A stretch of DNA of 11,076 nucleotides from an uncultured Porphyromonadaceae bacterium (GCA_905193395.1 CAJJOO010000016.1:1-11076); one strand, 5' to 3'; shown: positions 1 to 5,537, numbered from the stretch's first letter. The notes: a model not told the origin generated them from the letters alone. Translations and numbers: made by a program.

Positions 1-794
1 CGATCATTGCGGTTATCACCGTACCACCAACCGTAGTTTACGAAGACTTCAAGGCCCCTGGTCCGGTATTTCAGGTCGATTGAGTTTCCGGTCCGGAAAT
101 AGTATTGAAAACCGTTGTCGGAGCGGAGGGTACCGCCGAATCCGTCGCCTTTTGGCGGTTTCGTACGGATTATAATCACGGATTTCACGTTGGCAGCATA
201 AGACGCGCCGGGATTGGTTATTACCGAGACATTCTTTATGTCGTTGGAGTTCAGTTGCCTAAGTTCCTGAGGGTCATTGACCTTGCGCCCGTTTATGTAG
301 ATTGCTGGCGCACCTTTGCCGAAAACTTCTAGTTTCCCGTCGTTCTCAATCACCATCGGCACACGTGTCAGCACGTCGTTGGCCGTACCTGCGATGGCAA
401 GCGACGTGCCCTCTACGTTGGTGACAAGCGCATTGCCTTTCATCGTTGTCGAGGGCCTTGTGGCGCGGACAACCACTTCTCCGAGTTCAACCGTCGCGTG
501 AGTAAGTCTGATCGTTCCCATATGGCCCGAAGCAGGGACCGGGACCTCCGTGGTTTCATAACCGACAAAGGAACATTTTACGGAGAGGTTGCCGTTTGCA
601 TCCGTAGGTATAGAGAACCTGCCGGCCCCGTCGGTGACGGTACCTGTGATATAAGTTGAGTCGTGGTACAACACCACGTTGACATAGTCGACAGGGGCAT
701 CGTTTTCTCCGACCACCTTGCCGGTAATTTCGCGGCCGTGTGCCGTGGCCATGGCAATAAATGCCATTAGAAATGTAAGGATGTTTGTTTTCAT
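1..794 (-). CDS. TonB-receptor-like outer-membrane barrel protein, 5' part
   Basis: The reverse-strand frame opens with ATG at 794 and stays open to the window edge, giving 264 residues of a longer protein. Residues 1-19 form a signal peptide (MKTNILTFLMAFIAMATAHG, cleavage near A18-H19). Residues about 21-105 are a carboxypeptidase-regulatory-like beta-sandwich (REITGKVVGE..., VTDGAGRFSIP, SFVGYET), followed by EVVVRA. Residues about 118-212 are a plug-like domain with DVLTRVPMV, AIYINGRKV and DIKNVSVITNPGASY; the beta-barrel then begins. This order is that of Bacteroidales outer-membrane barrel proteins related to TonB-dependent receptors. By family knowledge they sit in the outer membrane and take up or sense a ligand; the ligand cannot be read here. 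The start is supported by a promoter at 855-887. The regulator gene lies directly upstream on the same strand, so this is probably its target (inference). The 3' part is outside the window. Confidence 0.88.
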   Translation of the reverse strand, partial: MKTNILTFLMAFIAMATAHGREITGKVVGENDAPVDYVNVVLYHDSTYITGTVTDGAGRFSIPTDANGNLSVKCSFVGYETTEVPVPASGHMGTIRLTHATVELGEVVVRATRPSTTMKGNALVTNVEGTSLAIAGTANDVLTRVPMVIENDGKLEVFGKGAPAIYINGRKVNDPQELRQLNSNDIKNVSVITNPGASYAANVKSVIIIRTKPPKGDGFGGTLRSDNGFQYYFRTGNSIDLKYRTRGLEVFVNYGWWYGDNRND

Positions 795-847
795 TTTACA
801 TCAGTATTTGAATTATTGACTGATGCAAAATTATGGCTGAACGGATT

Positions 848-887
848 TTAACTCCAAATATAAAAGTCTTAATACGCAAGATGCAAA
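848..887 (-). promoter_or_regulatory. Bacteroidetes-type promoter of the outer-membrane protein gene
   Basis: On the minus strand a -33 element TTTG (887-884) is followed after 21 bases by a -7 element TATATTTG (862-855), an exact TAnnTTTG match. Transcription should start near 848-850, leaving an untranslated leader of about 55 bases before the ATG at 794. One TCTTAA repeat (867-872) falls between the two elements. Confidence 0.72.
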
Positions 888-958
888 CCGTTGAAAATCA
901 GTGGTCGCATCTCTTAAAAGTCTTAATGTCGCCTTGGCCGGTCTTAATGGGCTCTTAA
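867..958. repeat. Phased TCTTAA direct-repeat array, putative operator
   Basis: The hexamer TCTTAA (plus strand; TTAAGA on the transcribed strand) occurs at 867-872, 912-917, 921-926, 942-947 and 953-958, with a degenerate CCTTGG at 932-937. Steps in the upstream cluster are 9, 11, 10 and 11 bases, about one helical turn each. The cluster lies about 60-110 bases upstream of the predicted start of transcription of the outer-membrane protein gene, and its last unit overlaps the stop codon of the regulator gene. Same-face repeats at this position suit cooperative binding by a transcription factor. The neighbouring LuxR-HTH regulator is the obvious candidate, but this is inference. Confidence 0.55.
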
Positions 959-2247
959 TCCTTCCCCCCGTTTTTAAGGAATGCGACAATATCTTCCTTT
1001 TCGGGCACTCCGAGTTTCTTTCGTATGGATGATTTTCGGACGTAGATTGTGGAGGTGGTCTGGCCGGTTATCACGCTAATCTCCTTTGTCGAGAATCCGG
1101 CTATCATCAGGGCGATTATCTGTTCCCCTTTCGGACTGAGAATGTCTCCAAACTGTTTGTGCAGTCTGCTGTAAAAATCAAAGTAGAGATTGTCAATCAT
1201 CTCGAATACCTTTCCCCAGTCAACGAGTTCGCCGTTTGTTTCTCCGTCAATGGCAGAGATTTTACGCAGCATCTCGCGGTTCTGTTCAGTCGGAGTCTCC
1301 GCCACCATCTTGATAATGCCCAGTTGTTTGAGCATTACGCCGCGCATGGCCGAAGAAACCATGGTTCCGGTTTCCTGTACCGGAGCGGAGTTGTATTCAT
1401 CCACCATTTTCTGCAACGCTTCGATTCGTTCCTCGTTGTCGCGTTCGCGCTGACGGCGGGTCCTGATAATCCATGCGCAACCGCCAAGTATCAGCAGCGC
1501 TGCGAGGCTTATGATAAGGATGATTGCGGTTTTTTGTGTACTTTCGGCCTTCAGTGCCAGTGCGCGGTTTTGCTGATGCAGTGCTCCGCGTTCTGACTCC
1601 CACTGGGATGCTTTCATCCGGTTGAACCGCTCGTTCATGCGGTTGTTGAGTCCGGTAATCTGAATCATCTTTATTCGCCCCGTACGCTTGAAATCAATCA
1701 TTGCATGGAGCATATTGCTGTAACTGCGGAAGTAGGGATTGTCATCGCCTCTCATTTTATAGGCAAGACTGTCGGCGATTGCAATATGGCGGTCCGCCAG
1801 GTCCACATCTCCGCGGTTCAAGGCATTCATGGCGTATTGGAAATGAAGCAGGTCGGCGGCGCCGTTCTTCGGGCCGGCTTTTCTGAATATCTCGTCGATA
1901 ACCCTGTCGCTTTCATCCTCGCGCCCGGCTTCGGTGAGGAGCTGAGCGCGTTCGGTTGAAAACTGGAACTGCATGTCGCCCCACTTATGGCTGCGGGCAT
2001 AATCAATAAGTTCATCCTCTAAATATAACGCAGAGCCTACCTTGCCGGCATAAAAGTAGCCTCCCATGAGCATATACTTCGCTTCTATCTTTCTGAGGCT
2101 ATCTGTCTCCAACTGATAAAGCCTTTTCGCCAGGGATATAATCTGTTGTCCCTGATACTCGGCCGCTCCGAGCAAAACGCGCAACCGCAATGTCTCGGCC
2201 ATCAGCGAGTCCGGCACACCGGGCACCCCTGCCAGAGAATCAAGCAT
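955..2247 (-). CDS. 3' fragment of the interrupted regulator (TPR, TM, LuxR HTH)
   Basis: This is the frame that would remain if translation restarted at the ATG at 2245-2247, 27 bases past the TAG. It encodes 430 residues with TPR-like helices (1-230), the transmembrane segment (about 240-262), a coiled coil (265-285) and the LuxR HTH (about 367-425). It lacks the signal sequence, so if made alone its insertion would depend on the internal membrane segment. The open frame continues up to the TAG with no stop or frameshift, which shows it belongs to the upstream fragment. Confidence 0.7.
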   Translation of the reverse strand: MLDSLAGVPGVPDSLMAETLRLRVLLGAAEYQGQQIISLAKRLYQLETDSLRKIEAKYMLMGGYFYAGKVGSALYLEDELIDYARSHKWGDMQFQFSTERAQLLTEAGREDESDRVIDEIFRKAGPKNGAADLLHFQYAMNALNRGDVDLADRHIAIADSLAYKMRGDDNPYFRSYSNMLHAMIDFKRTGRIKMIQITGLNNRMNERFNRMKASQWESERGALHQQNRALALKAESTQKTAIILIISLAALLILGGCAWIIRTRRQRERDNEERIEALQKMVDEYNSAPVQETGTMVSSAMRGVMLKQLGIIKMVAETPTEQNREMLRKISAIDGETNGELVDWGKVFEMIDNLYFDFYSRLHKQFGDILSPKGEQIIALMIAGFSTKEISVITGQTTSTIYVRKSSIRKKLGVPEKEDIVAFLKNGGKD

Positions 2248-2274
2248 GGCAATGGATCCGGGAGTGTCACCCGT

Positions 2275-2637
2275 CTAGAACTTGTACCATGCAAATGCTG
2301 TGCCGCTACGAATGTCCTTCACAACATCTTTCCCGCGATAATAATTGTGGGCAAAGGAAATTAACGAATCTGCAATCATGGAACGGTTGGCCTTCATGTG
2401 GCCGTAAGCCCTGAGGTAAAACAACTGTGCCTTTAAGGAGTCGGCTTTGAGGTCGGACGGATCTATCGATTCAAGGATAGCCGATGCGCTGTCGGGGTAT
2501 TCGTAAACTATACCTTCTGCCTTGGAAAGAATATGAGCGTGCTGTTGCGTTCGGGAGCACGACACGCCCATACCCGCCGCAACAATCGCGACAAATACAG
2601 CAGGTAAAAAACGTATATGGAAAAAGTTTATTCTCAT
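2275..2637 (-). CDS. 5' fragment of the interrupted regulator (lipoprotein signal and first TPR)
   Basis: This frame encodes 120 residues from ATG 2637 to TAG 2275-2277. Residues 1-27 are a lipoprotein-type signal (RFLPAVFVAIVAAGMGVSC, Cys27 as the lipidation site) and the rest is TPR-like helix. Alone it would be a truncated exported lipoprotein without a DNA-binding part. The same frame is open upstream to an ATG at 2709, but that start lies upstream of the predicted start of transcription and would spoil the signal peptide, so 2637 is preferred. Confidence 0.7.
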   Translation of the reverse strand: MRINFFHIRFLPAVFVAIVAAGMGVSCSRTQQHAHILSKAEGIVYEYPDSASAILESIDPSDLKADSLKAQLFYLRAYGHMKANRSMIADSLISFAHNYYRGKDVVKDIRSGTAFAWYKF

Positions 2638-2650
2638 CAAATAAAAAGCC

Positions 2651-2704
2651 TGGCCGCGGCCATTTAACCTCACAAAGTTACAAAAAACGTCCGAATGAAG
2701 CAAA
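2651..2704 (-). promoter_or_regulatory. Promoter of the regulator gene, with a palindrome in the leader
   Basis: On the minus strand TTTG (2704-2701) is followed after 20 bases by TAACTTTG (2680-2673), a full match to the Bacteroidetes -33/-7 pattern. Transcription should begin near 2666, about 29 bases before the ATG at 2637. The leader carries a perfect 12-base palindrome, TGGCCGCGGCCA (2651-2662). Confidence 0.72.
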
Positions 2705-2742
2705 CTCAAACGAGTTCAAAACCGCGAAACTCAAAAACTTAG

Positions 2743-2762
2743 GGCTGCTCCATTGAGCAGCC
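2743..2762. repeat. Short perfect hairpin, 8-bp stem
   Basis: GGCTGCTC (2743-2750) and GAGCAGCC (2755-2762) pair perfectly around the loop CATT. On the minus strand the stem is followed within five bases by five T residues, so it could act as a weak terminator there, but no minus-strand gene leads into it. It marks the left edge of the repeat-rich intergenic stretch 2710-2890. Confidence 0.45.
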
Positions 2763-2785
2763 GCCCGGATGACGATGTCAGTCGC

Positions 2786-2884
2786 AATGCGTTGACAGAC
2801 AGCAGTCGCACGGTCGGTCACCCACCCAAAAAAATTCCGCTGCGAAAGCGCTTCGCGAATACATCGACTGATTCCATCATCCTC
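2786..2884 (+). repeat. Left copy of the imperfect direct repeat flanking the AT-rich module
   Basis: The sequence from AATGC (2786) to ATCCTC (2884) aligns with 5107-5202. Shared anchors are AATGC-TTGAC, ACAGC, GCACGG, AAATTC-GCT-CGAAAG-GCTT-GCGA and a final TC-CATC-CTC, with scattered substitutions and a few gaps. The central part, GCTGCGAAAGCGCTTCGCGA (2839-2858), is also found almost unchanged at 5265-5284. Positions 2890-2990, between this repeat and the next promoter, are AT-rich and show no gene. Confidence 0.6.
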
Positions 2885-2998
2885 TAAATATCAAGCCCAA
2901 GCATAGTAACGTCTCAAATACGCATTGCCTAAAAGACAATGTTTTGCGATTTCTTAAAATAATATTGAGTATTATGCTTAATATAAGTGGATTTTCAT

Positions 2999-3006
2999 TA
3001 CCTTTG
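2999..3006 (+). promoter_or_regulatory. -7 element of the AT-rich module
   Basis: TACCTTTG is an exact TAnnTTTG match. Transcription is expected near 3011-3014. No convincing TTTG is seen 19-21 bases upstream, so it is either weak or activator-dependent. The predicted start coincides with the outermost 5' strand of the paired RNA region that follows, which supports the assignment. It is the only clear promoter in front of the three genes at 3274-4997. Confidence 0.6.
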
Positions 3007-3012
3007 CATTTG

Positions 3013-3258
3013 GATTGAGGCAACTCTTTCCAAGACATATTGATATACTAAGAAGCGTTATGCTTATCTTGTGAATTGGAAACGTAGGAAATTTCACAAT
3101 TACACACAAGGGTGGCATAGTGGTTCTCACGCTATAGCGTGGGCTGCTATTACTACATTCGTGTGTACAGGTTTCCTACGACCTCCAATTCAGAACGTGG
3201 CATTTGCAGTTCCACGCTTCTGCGTAATTAACGGCTCAATAGGAACTAAAAGGGCCTT
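3013..3258 (+). ncRNA. Long rod-like structured RNA or RNA leader, family not recognised
   Basis: The two halves pair in nested order: 3017-3021 with 3254-3258; TTCC 3028-3031 with GGAA 3242-3245; TATTGA 3038-3043 with TCAATA 3236-3241; AGAAGCGT 3051-3058 with ACGCTTCT 3214-3221; TGAATTGGA 3072-3080 with TCCAATTCA 3184-3192; CGTAGGAAA 3083-3091 with TTTCCTACG 3172-3180; TACACAC 3101-3107 with GTGTGTA 3161-3167; GTGG 3112-3115 with CTAC 3153-3156; ATAG 3117-3120 with CTAT 3147-3150. It is capped by CACGC-TATA-GCGTG (3128-3141). A large asymmetric bubble (3059-3071 opposite 3193-3213) recalls 6S RNA, but sequence identity to 6S is not shown. An alternative local fold, AGTTCC 3208-3213 with GGAACT 3242-3247 enclosing ACGC-TTCT-GCGT, competes with the outer stems, as in a switch. 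No T-run follows, so transcription probably continues into the gene at 3274. Alternatives are a MITE-like palindrome or a small overlapping gene (GTG 3071). Confidence 0.5.
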
Positions 3259-3273
3259 AGACTTACGAAAGAA

Positions 3274-3723
3274 ATGAAACAAAAGGTTACACTATTTATT
3301 ATAACCATTGTTGCCATTTTAATGACCTCATGTGCTTCTGGAAAGATTGTATTATCTAATGATGCAGACATAAGCAAGTACAAATATGTCATTTTCGGAA
3401 CGGAAACTTCCGGGAATAGAGAATTAGATGATATGGTTATGTCTGTTCAAAACATAATTGCCGGAACGAATTTGACCGTTTTGTCTGCTTCCAACACTTT
3501 GAGAATTTATGAGTGTTCGGATAGTATTCTTACCCCGAACATCCATATTACATCTGAAAAATGGGATGGAGGACATACATATATAACCGTGACTTTTTAC
3601 GATTATAATACGAATCAAAGAGTAGCGGTAGTAAAAAGCAGCGGAATTGGAATGACAGTAGGCCACGACCAAAGTATCGCTCTGAGAGCCATAAAAAAGA
3701 AAATTAATAAACTGTTCAAATAA
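3274..3723 (+). CDS. Small lipoprotein of unknown function
   Basis: The gene encodes 149 residues. The signal peptide has a charged start (MKQK), a hydrophobic core (VTLFIITIVAILM) and the lipobox LMTSC with Cys20 as the lipidation site, so the mature protein is probably attached to the outer or inner membrane. The mature part looks alpha/beta, with the segments YKYVIFGTE, ELDDMVMSVQNIIAG, WDGGHTYITVTFYDYNTN and a basic C-terminal helix (ALRAIKKKINKLF). I recognise no named domain; the outline is like many small Bacteroidales lipoproteins. The start follows the usual A-rich, Shine-Dalgarno-free context. It is the first gene of an apparent operon (32 bases to the next ATG) behind the structured leader. 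Composition is much more AT-rich than the genes at 5604-10798, suggesting transfer. Confidence 0.85.
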   Translation: MKQKVTLFIITIVAILMTSCASGKIVLSNDADISKYKYVIFGTETSGNRELDDMVMSVQNIIAGTNLTVLSASNTLRIYECSDSILTPNIHITSEKWDGGHTYITVTFYDYNTNQRVAVVKSSGIGMTVGHDQSIALRAIKKKINKLFK

Positions 3724-3755
3724 TCATAGGTATAACGCAATAAAATAATTTTAAT

Positions 3756-4409
3756 ATGTACCCACACGATAATATTTTCAACATATACTACAATATAGGC
3801 AAGCGAACTCCTTTCTTGGTTAAAAGATGTGAATTGGGATTGGCTCGTTCTTCAAGTGAGGAGAGACGTTTAGATCCGAACCGAGACAGGGCATTTTTAG
3901 TAGAATCAGTGAAGCCTCGCGGTAAATATGGAAAGGCTTACGGAAAGTGTTTTGTGGATGGAAAACCGGATGACAGTTATAGAAAAGAATGTTACCCTAA
4001 TAAAAAGGATGAGGAAATCCCATGCGCCGGGTGTGGAGAGTGGGTATTGATAAATGTTCCCGGGGCATCACTTGATGAAATATTTCCCGTTCGCAAACCA
4101 GATTATGTACTTCCTTTTGGTAAATACAAAGGAAAATCTTTGGGTGATATTTATAAGGACGACTTTAAATATCTTCATTGGTTAGAAGCGACTGATAAAT
4201 TTTTCAAAATTGACTTTGAGGAACTTAAACACTTATATCCAAATGTTGAGAATACTCCTGATATATCTATCTCGGAAAAGGTAATAGACTTTGGCAAATA
4301 TAAAGGTAAATCTTTCGGCGAATTTAAAGATGATGTCTCTTATCTCGAATGGCTTATGTCAATAGGAAGATTAACTGCAGAGGATTTCAAATTATTGACT
4401 ACGAAATAA
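3756..4409 (+). CDS. Protein with two ExoX-C-terminal-like repeats and a Cys cluster
   Basis: The gene encodes 217 residues with no signal peptide, so it is probably cytoplasmic. Two copies of one motif are plain: residues 118-143 (VLPFGKYKGKSLGDIYKDDF, then KYLHWLEA) and 176-200 (VIDFGKYKGKSFGEFKDDVS, then YLEWL). This FGKYKGKS...YL.WL signature is that of the ExoX-like C-terminal / DUF3820 domain, normally found behind an exonuclease or alone in small proteins. No exonuclease active-site motif (DxE) precedes it. The N-terminal half is basic and has Cys25, Cys65, Cys79 and a CxxC at 90-93, which could bind zinc. Function is not known; nucleic-acid binding is a guess from the domain's company in ExoX. 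It lies between two exported proteins in the same operon. The second repeat is likely an internal duplication. Confidence 0.82.
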   Translation: MYPHDNIFNIYYNIGKRTPFLVKRCELGLARSSSEERRLDPNRDRAFLVESVKPRGKYGKAYGKCFVDGKPDDSYRKECYPNKKDEEIPCAGCGEWVLINVPGASLDEIFPVRKPDYVLPFGKYKGKSLGDIYKDDFKYLHWLEATDKFFKIDFEELKHLYPNVENTPDISISEKVIDFGKYKGKSFGEFKDDVSYLEWLMSIGRLTAEDFKLLTTK

Positions 4410-4427
4410 TCATAAAAATCAATAACT

Positions 4428-4997
4428 ATGAGAAAACTATTAGTCACATTAACTATGCTCTTTGCTGTGATAAATATCATGGCTCAGGAACATCTTTCTT
4501 TCATGGGAATTCCCATCGAAGGAAGTATGACGACTTTCTGTCAAAAACTCAAAGCCAAAGGATTCAATTCTATAGGCAGTGATAAGAATTTGATGTTGTT
4601 TACGGGCAACTTCACGGGACGTACTGCAACGGTCGGCGTACAAGCAACTGACAACGGAACGGATGTTTATGGCGTCGTAGTGTTATTCGAACCGAGCGGT
4701 GAATGGAATGTACTTGTCAATACTTATGACTACTATAAGAATTTATATACTCGAAAGTATGGTCAGCCGACAATTTCCGAAGAAAATAATCCTTCTCATT
4801 CCGATTCCAATATCTCATTAATGCGAGAAGTACATCAGGGTACGGTTACCTCTGGTAGTGCATGGCAAGTAATAGGTGGAAATATTCAACTTTCAATAGA
4901 AAAGTCATCCGGAATATATGAAGGGGTCGTTGTGATTCGTTATCAAGATTCGCAAAACGTAGAAACTAAAATCCAAAATGATTTGAATGATATCTAA
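4428..4997 (+). CDS. Small secreted protein of unknown function
   Basis: The gene encodes 189 residues. Residues 1-19 form a signal peptide (RKLLVTLTMLFAVINIMA, cleavage before Q20) without a lipobox, so the product is periplasmic or secreted. The mature protein starts with HLSFMGIPIEGSMTTFCQKL followed by KAKGF, an opening I associate with a family of short uncharacterised Bacteroidales exported proteins. Later segments alternate beta strands (ATVGVQATDN, VYGVVVLFEP, VVVIRYQD) with a helix (NTYDYYKNLYTRKYG). Only one Cys remains (Cys38). The start is 18 bases after the preceding stop in an A/T-rich context, so it is co-transcribed with the two genes before it. AT-rich like them. No enzymatic motif is visible. 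Confidence 0.84.
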   Translation: MRKLLVTLTMLFAVINIMAQEHLSFMGIPIEGSMTTFCQKLKAKGFNSIGSDKNLMLFTGNFTGRTATVGVQATDNGTDVYGVVVLFEPSGEWNVLVNTYDYYKNLYTRKYGQPTISEENNPSHSDSNISLMREVHQGTVTSGSAWQVIGGNIQLSIEKSSGIYEGVVVIRYQDSQNVETKIQNDLNDI

Positions 4998-5090
4998 GGA
5001 TAAGAGGATGTGTCAAAACTAAAAAACGGCCAAAGGCTTGTAATGATGTACGCTTGCGCATTCGCTGACAATTAACGTCTTACAGCCTTG

Positions 5091-5144
5091 AAGGCGTCTC
5101 CGCCTTAATGCATTGACCAACAGCGGATGCACGGGCGTGCATCC
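5091..5144. repeat. Two consecutive intergenic hairpins after the operon
   Basis: AAGGCG (5091-5096) pairs with CGCCTT (5101-5106) around TCTC, and GGATGCAC (5125-5132) pairs with GTGCATCC (5137-5144) around GGGC. Neither has a clear T-run, so they look more like REP-type intergenic palindromes than simple terminators. They may still end or stabilise the transcript of 3274-4997. The stretch 4998-5350 holds no convincing gene; it consists of these palindromes and the repeats listed next. Confidence 0.5.
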
Positions 5145-5202
5145 CTACAAATTCTGCTACGAAAGTGCTTTGCGATAACGAACCCGAGTGGTCTCATCCC
5201 TC
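5107..5202 (+). repeat. Right copy of the imperfect direct repeat flanking the AT-rich module
   Basis: This copy runs from AATGC (5107) to CCCTC and aligns in the same orientation with 2786-2884. Compared with the left copy it has a better palindrome (5125-5144) and several transitions in the GAAAG-GCTT-GCGA core. Its right part is also the start of the tandem duplication at 5156-5367. Together the two copies bracket the structured RNA and the three-gene operon. Confidence 0.6.
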
Positions 5203-5210
5203 TCAAACGT

Positions 5211-5238
5211 AAACGGGCGGCCTTGCGGCTGCCCGTTT
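5211..5238. terminator. Hairpin, distal copy; possible bidirectional terminator
   Basis: AAACGGGC (5211-5218) pairs with GCCCGTTT (5231-5238); inside, GCC pairs with GGC across TTGC, with one G-T position between. On the plus strand it ends in TTTTG and could end the operon 3274-4997; on the minus strand the loop is the GNRA type GCAA. T-runs are short on both sides, so termination is uncertain. Confidence 0.45.
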
Positions 5239-5320
5239 TGCGGAAAAGAGAGGATTCTTTCTGCGCTGCGAAAGCGCTTCGCGATAAAGAACCCGAGTGT
5301 TCTCATCCCTCTCAAATGCA

Positions 5321-5346
5321 AACGGGCGGCCTTGCGGCTGCCCGTT
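5321..5346 (-). terminator. Hairpin just downstream of tRNA-Ser, likely its terminator
   Basis: AACGGGC (5321-5327) pairs with GCCCGTT (5340-5346), with an inner GCC/GGC stem and a GCAA tetraloop on the minus strand. It starts five bases after the tRNA 3' end and is followed by TTTGCATTTG. It is a near copy of the hairpin at 5211-5238. Confidence 0.5.
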
Positions 5347-5350
5347 ATTG

Positions 5351-5435
5351 CGGAGAGAGAGGGATTCGAACCCCCGGAGGTGTGACCCTCAACGGTTTTC
5401 AAGACCGCCGCAATCGACCACTCTGCCATCTCTCC
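5351..5435 (-). tRNA. tRNA-Ser, anticodon UGA
   Basis: The 85-base minus-strand sequence folds as a class II tRNA. The acceptor is GGAGAGA (5435-5429) with TCTCTCC (5358-5352), with discriminator G at 5351. The anticodon stem is GCGGT/ACCGT with loop CTTGAAA, giving anticodon TGA (complement of 5401-5399). The long variable arm is GAGG...CCTC, and the T-arm carries TTCGAAT. The long variable arm and G discriminator fit serine. CCA is not encoded; CAA follows. Its promoter is at 5448-5479. Confidence 0.95.
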
Positions 5436-5447
5436 GGATTGCGGGTG

Positions 5448-5479
5448 CAAATTTATGGATTTATTTTGGATTGTACAAG
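5448..5479 (-). promoter_or_regulatory. Promoter of tRNA-Ser
   Basis: On the minus strand CTTG (5479-5476) is followed after 20 bases by TAAATTTG (5455-5448), an exact -7 match. The expected transcript start is about 5441, six bases before the mature tRNA 5' end. Confidence 0.65.
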
Positions 5480-5537
5480 CGCCTCGGCCCGGCGACTGTA
5501 TTTTTTGCCTGTGTTTTTCTCTCTCTGTTTTTTAATT

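Larger units (their letters stand above)
955..2637 (-). pseudogene. TPR/transmembrane/LuxR-HTH regulator, interrupted by an in-frame TAG
   Basis: Two reading frames in the same phase, separated only by TAG at 2275-2277, add up to one protein of about 560 residues. The order is: signal sequence with a lipobox ending at Cys27 (residues 1-27); alpha-helical TPR-like region (about 30-360); one transmembrane segment (about 370-392, IILIISLAALLILGG); charged coiled coil; and a LuxR-type helix-turn-helix at about 497-555 (LSPKGEQIIALMIAGFSTKE, then TIYVRKSSIRKKLGV). This matches a Bacteroidales family of membrane-spanning one-component regulators: periplasmic TPRs sense and the cytoplasmic HTH binds DNA. 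Codon 121 is TAG; the flanking sequence WYKF-stop-TGDTPGSIAMLDSL reads smoothly across it. A single base change from AAG, CAG or TGG would explain it. No other frameshift or stop is visible, so the lesion is recent, suppressed, or a sequence error. The start at 2637 is fixed by the promoter at 2673-2704. Confidence 0.82.
5156..5367 (-). repeat. Tandem duplication of a tRNA 3' end with its downstream hairpin
   Basis: Positions 5156-5257 and 5265-5367 are two copies, offset 109-110 bases and identical at roughly nine of ten positions over the well-aligned part. Each contains the hairpin described separately. The right copy runs into the tRNA-Ser gene (5351-5367). The left copy ends with a decayed version of the same tRNA segment (5239-5257, GCGGAAAAGAGAGGATTC on the plus strand). 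That is, a remnant of the T-arm 3' strand, acceptor 3' strand and discriminator base. This could be an unequal-crossover duplication or an old att-site duplication. Confidence 0.65.

Noticed and set aside
2638..2709. N-terminal extension of the regulator to an ATG at 2709
   Set aside because: A full -33/-7 promoter (2673-2704) lies within it, and the lipoprotein signal begins cleanly at the ATG at 2637.
3013..3258. Retron msr-msd or group II intron RNA
   Set aside because: No reverse transcriptase is encoded in the window, and no domain V-like hairpin or branching guanosine context is apparent; a rod-like leader or 6S-like RNA fits better.
4998..5030. GATGTGTCAAAACT after the secreted-protein gene as an insertion-sequence end
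   Set aside because: No matching inverted repeat is found at the left of the module and there is no transposase; a resemblance only.
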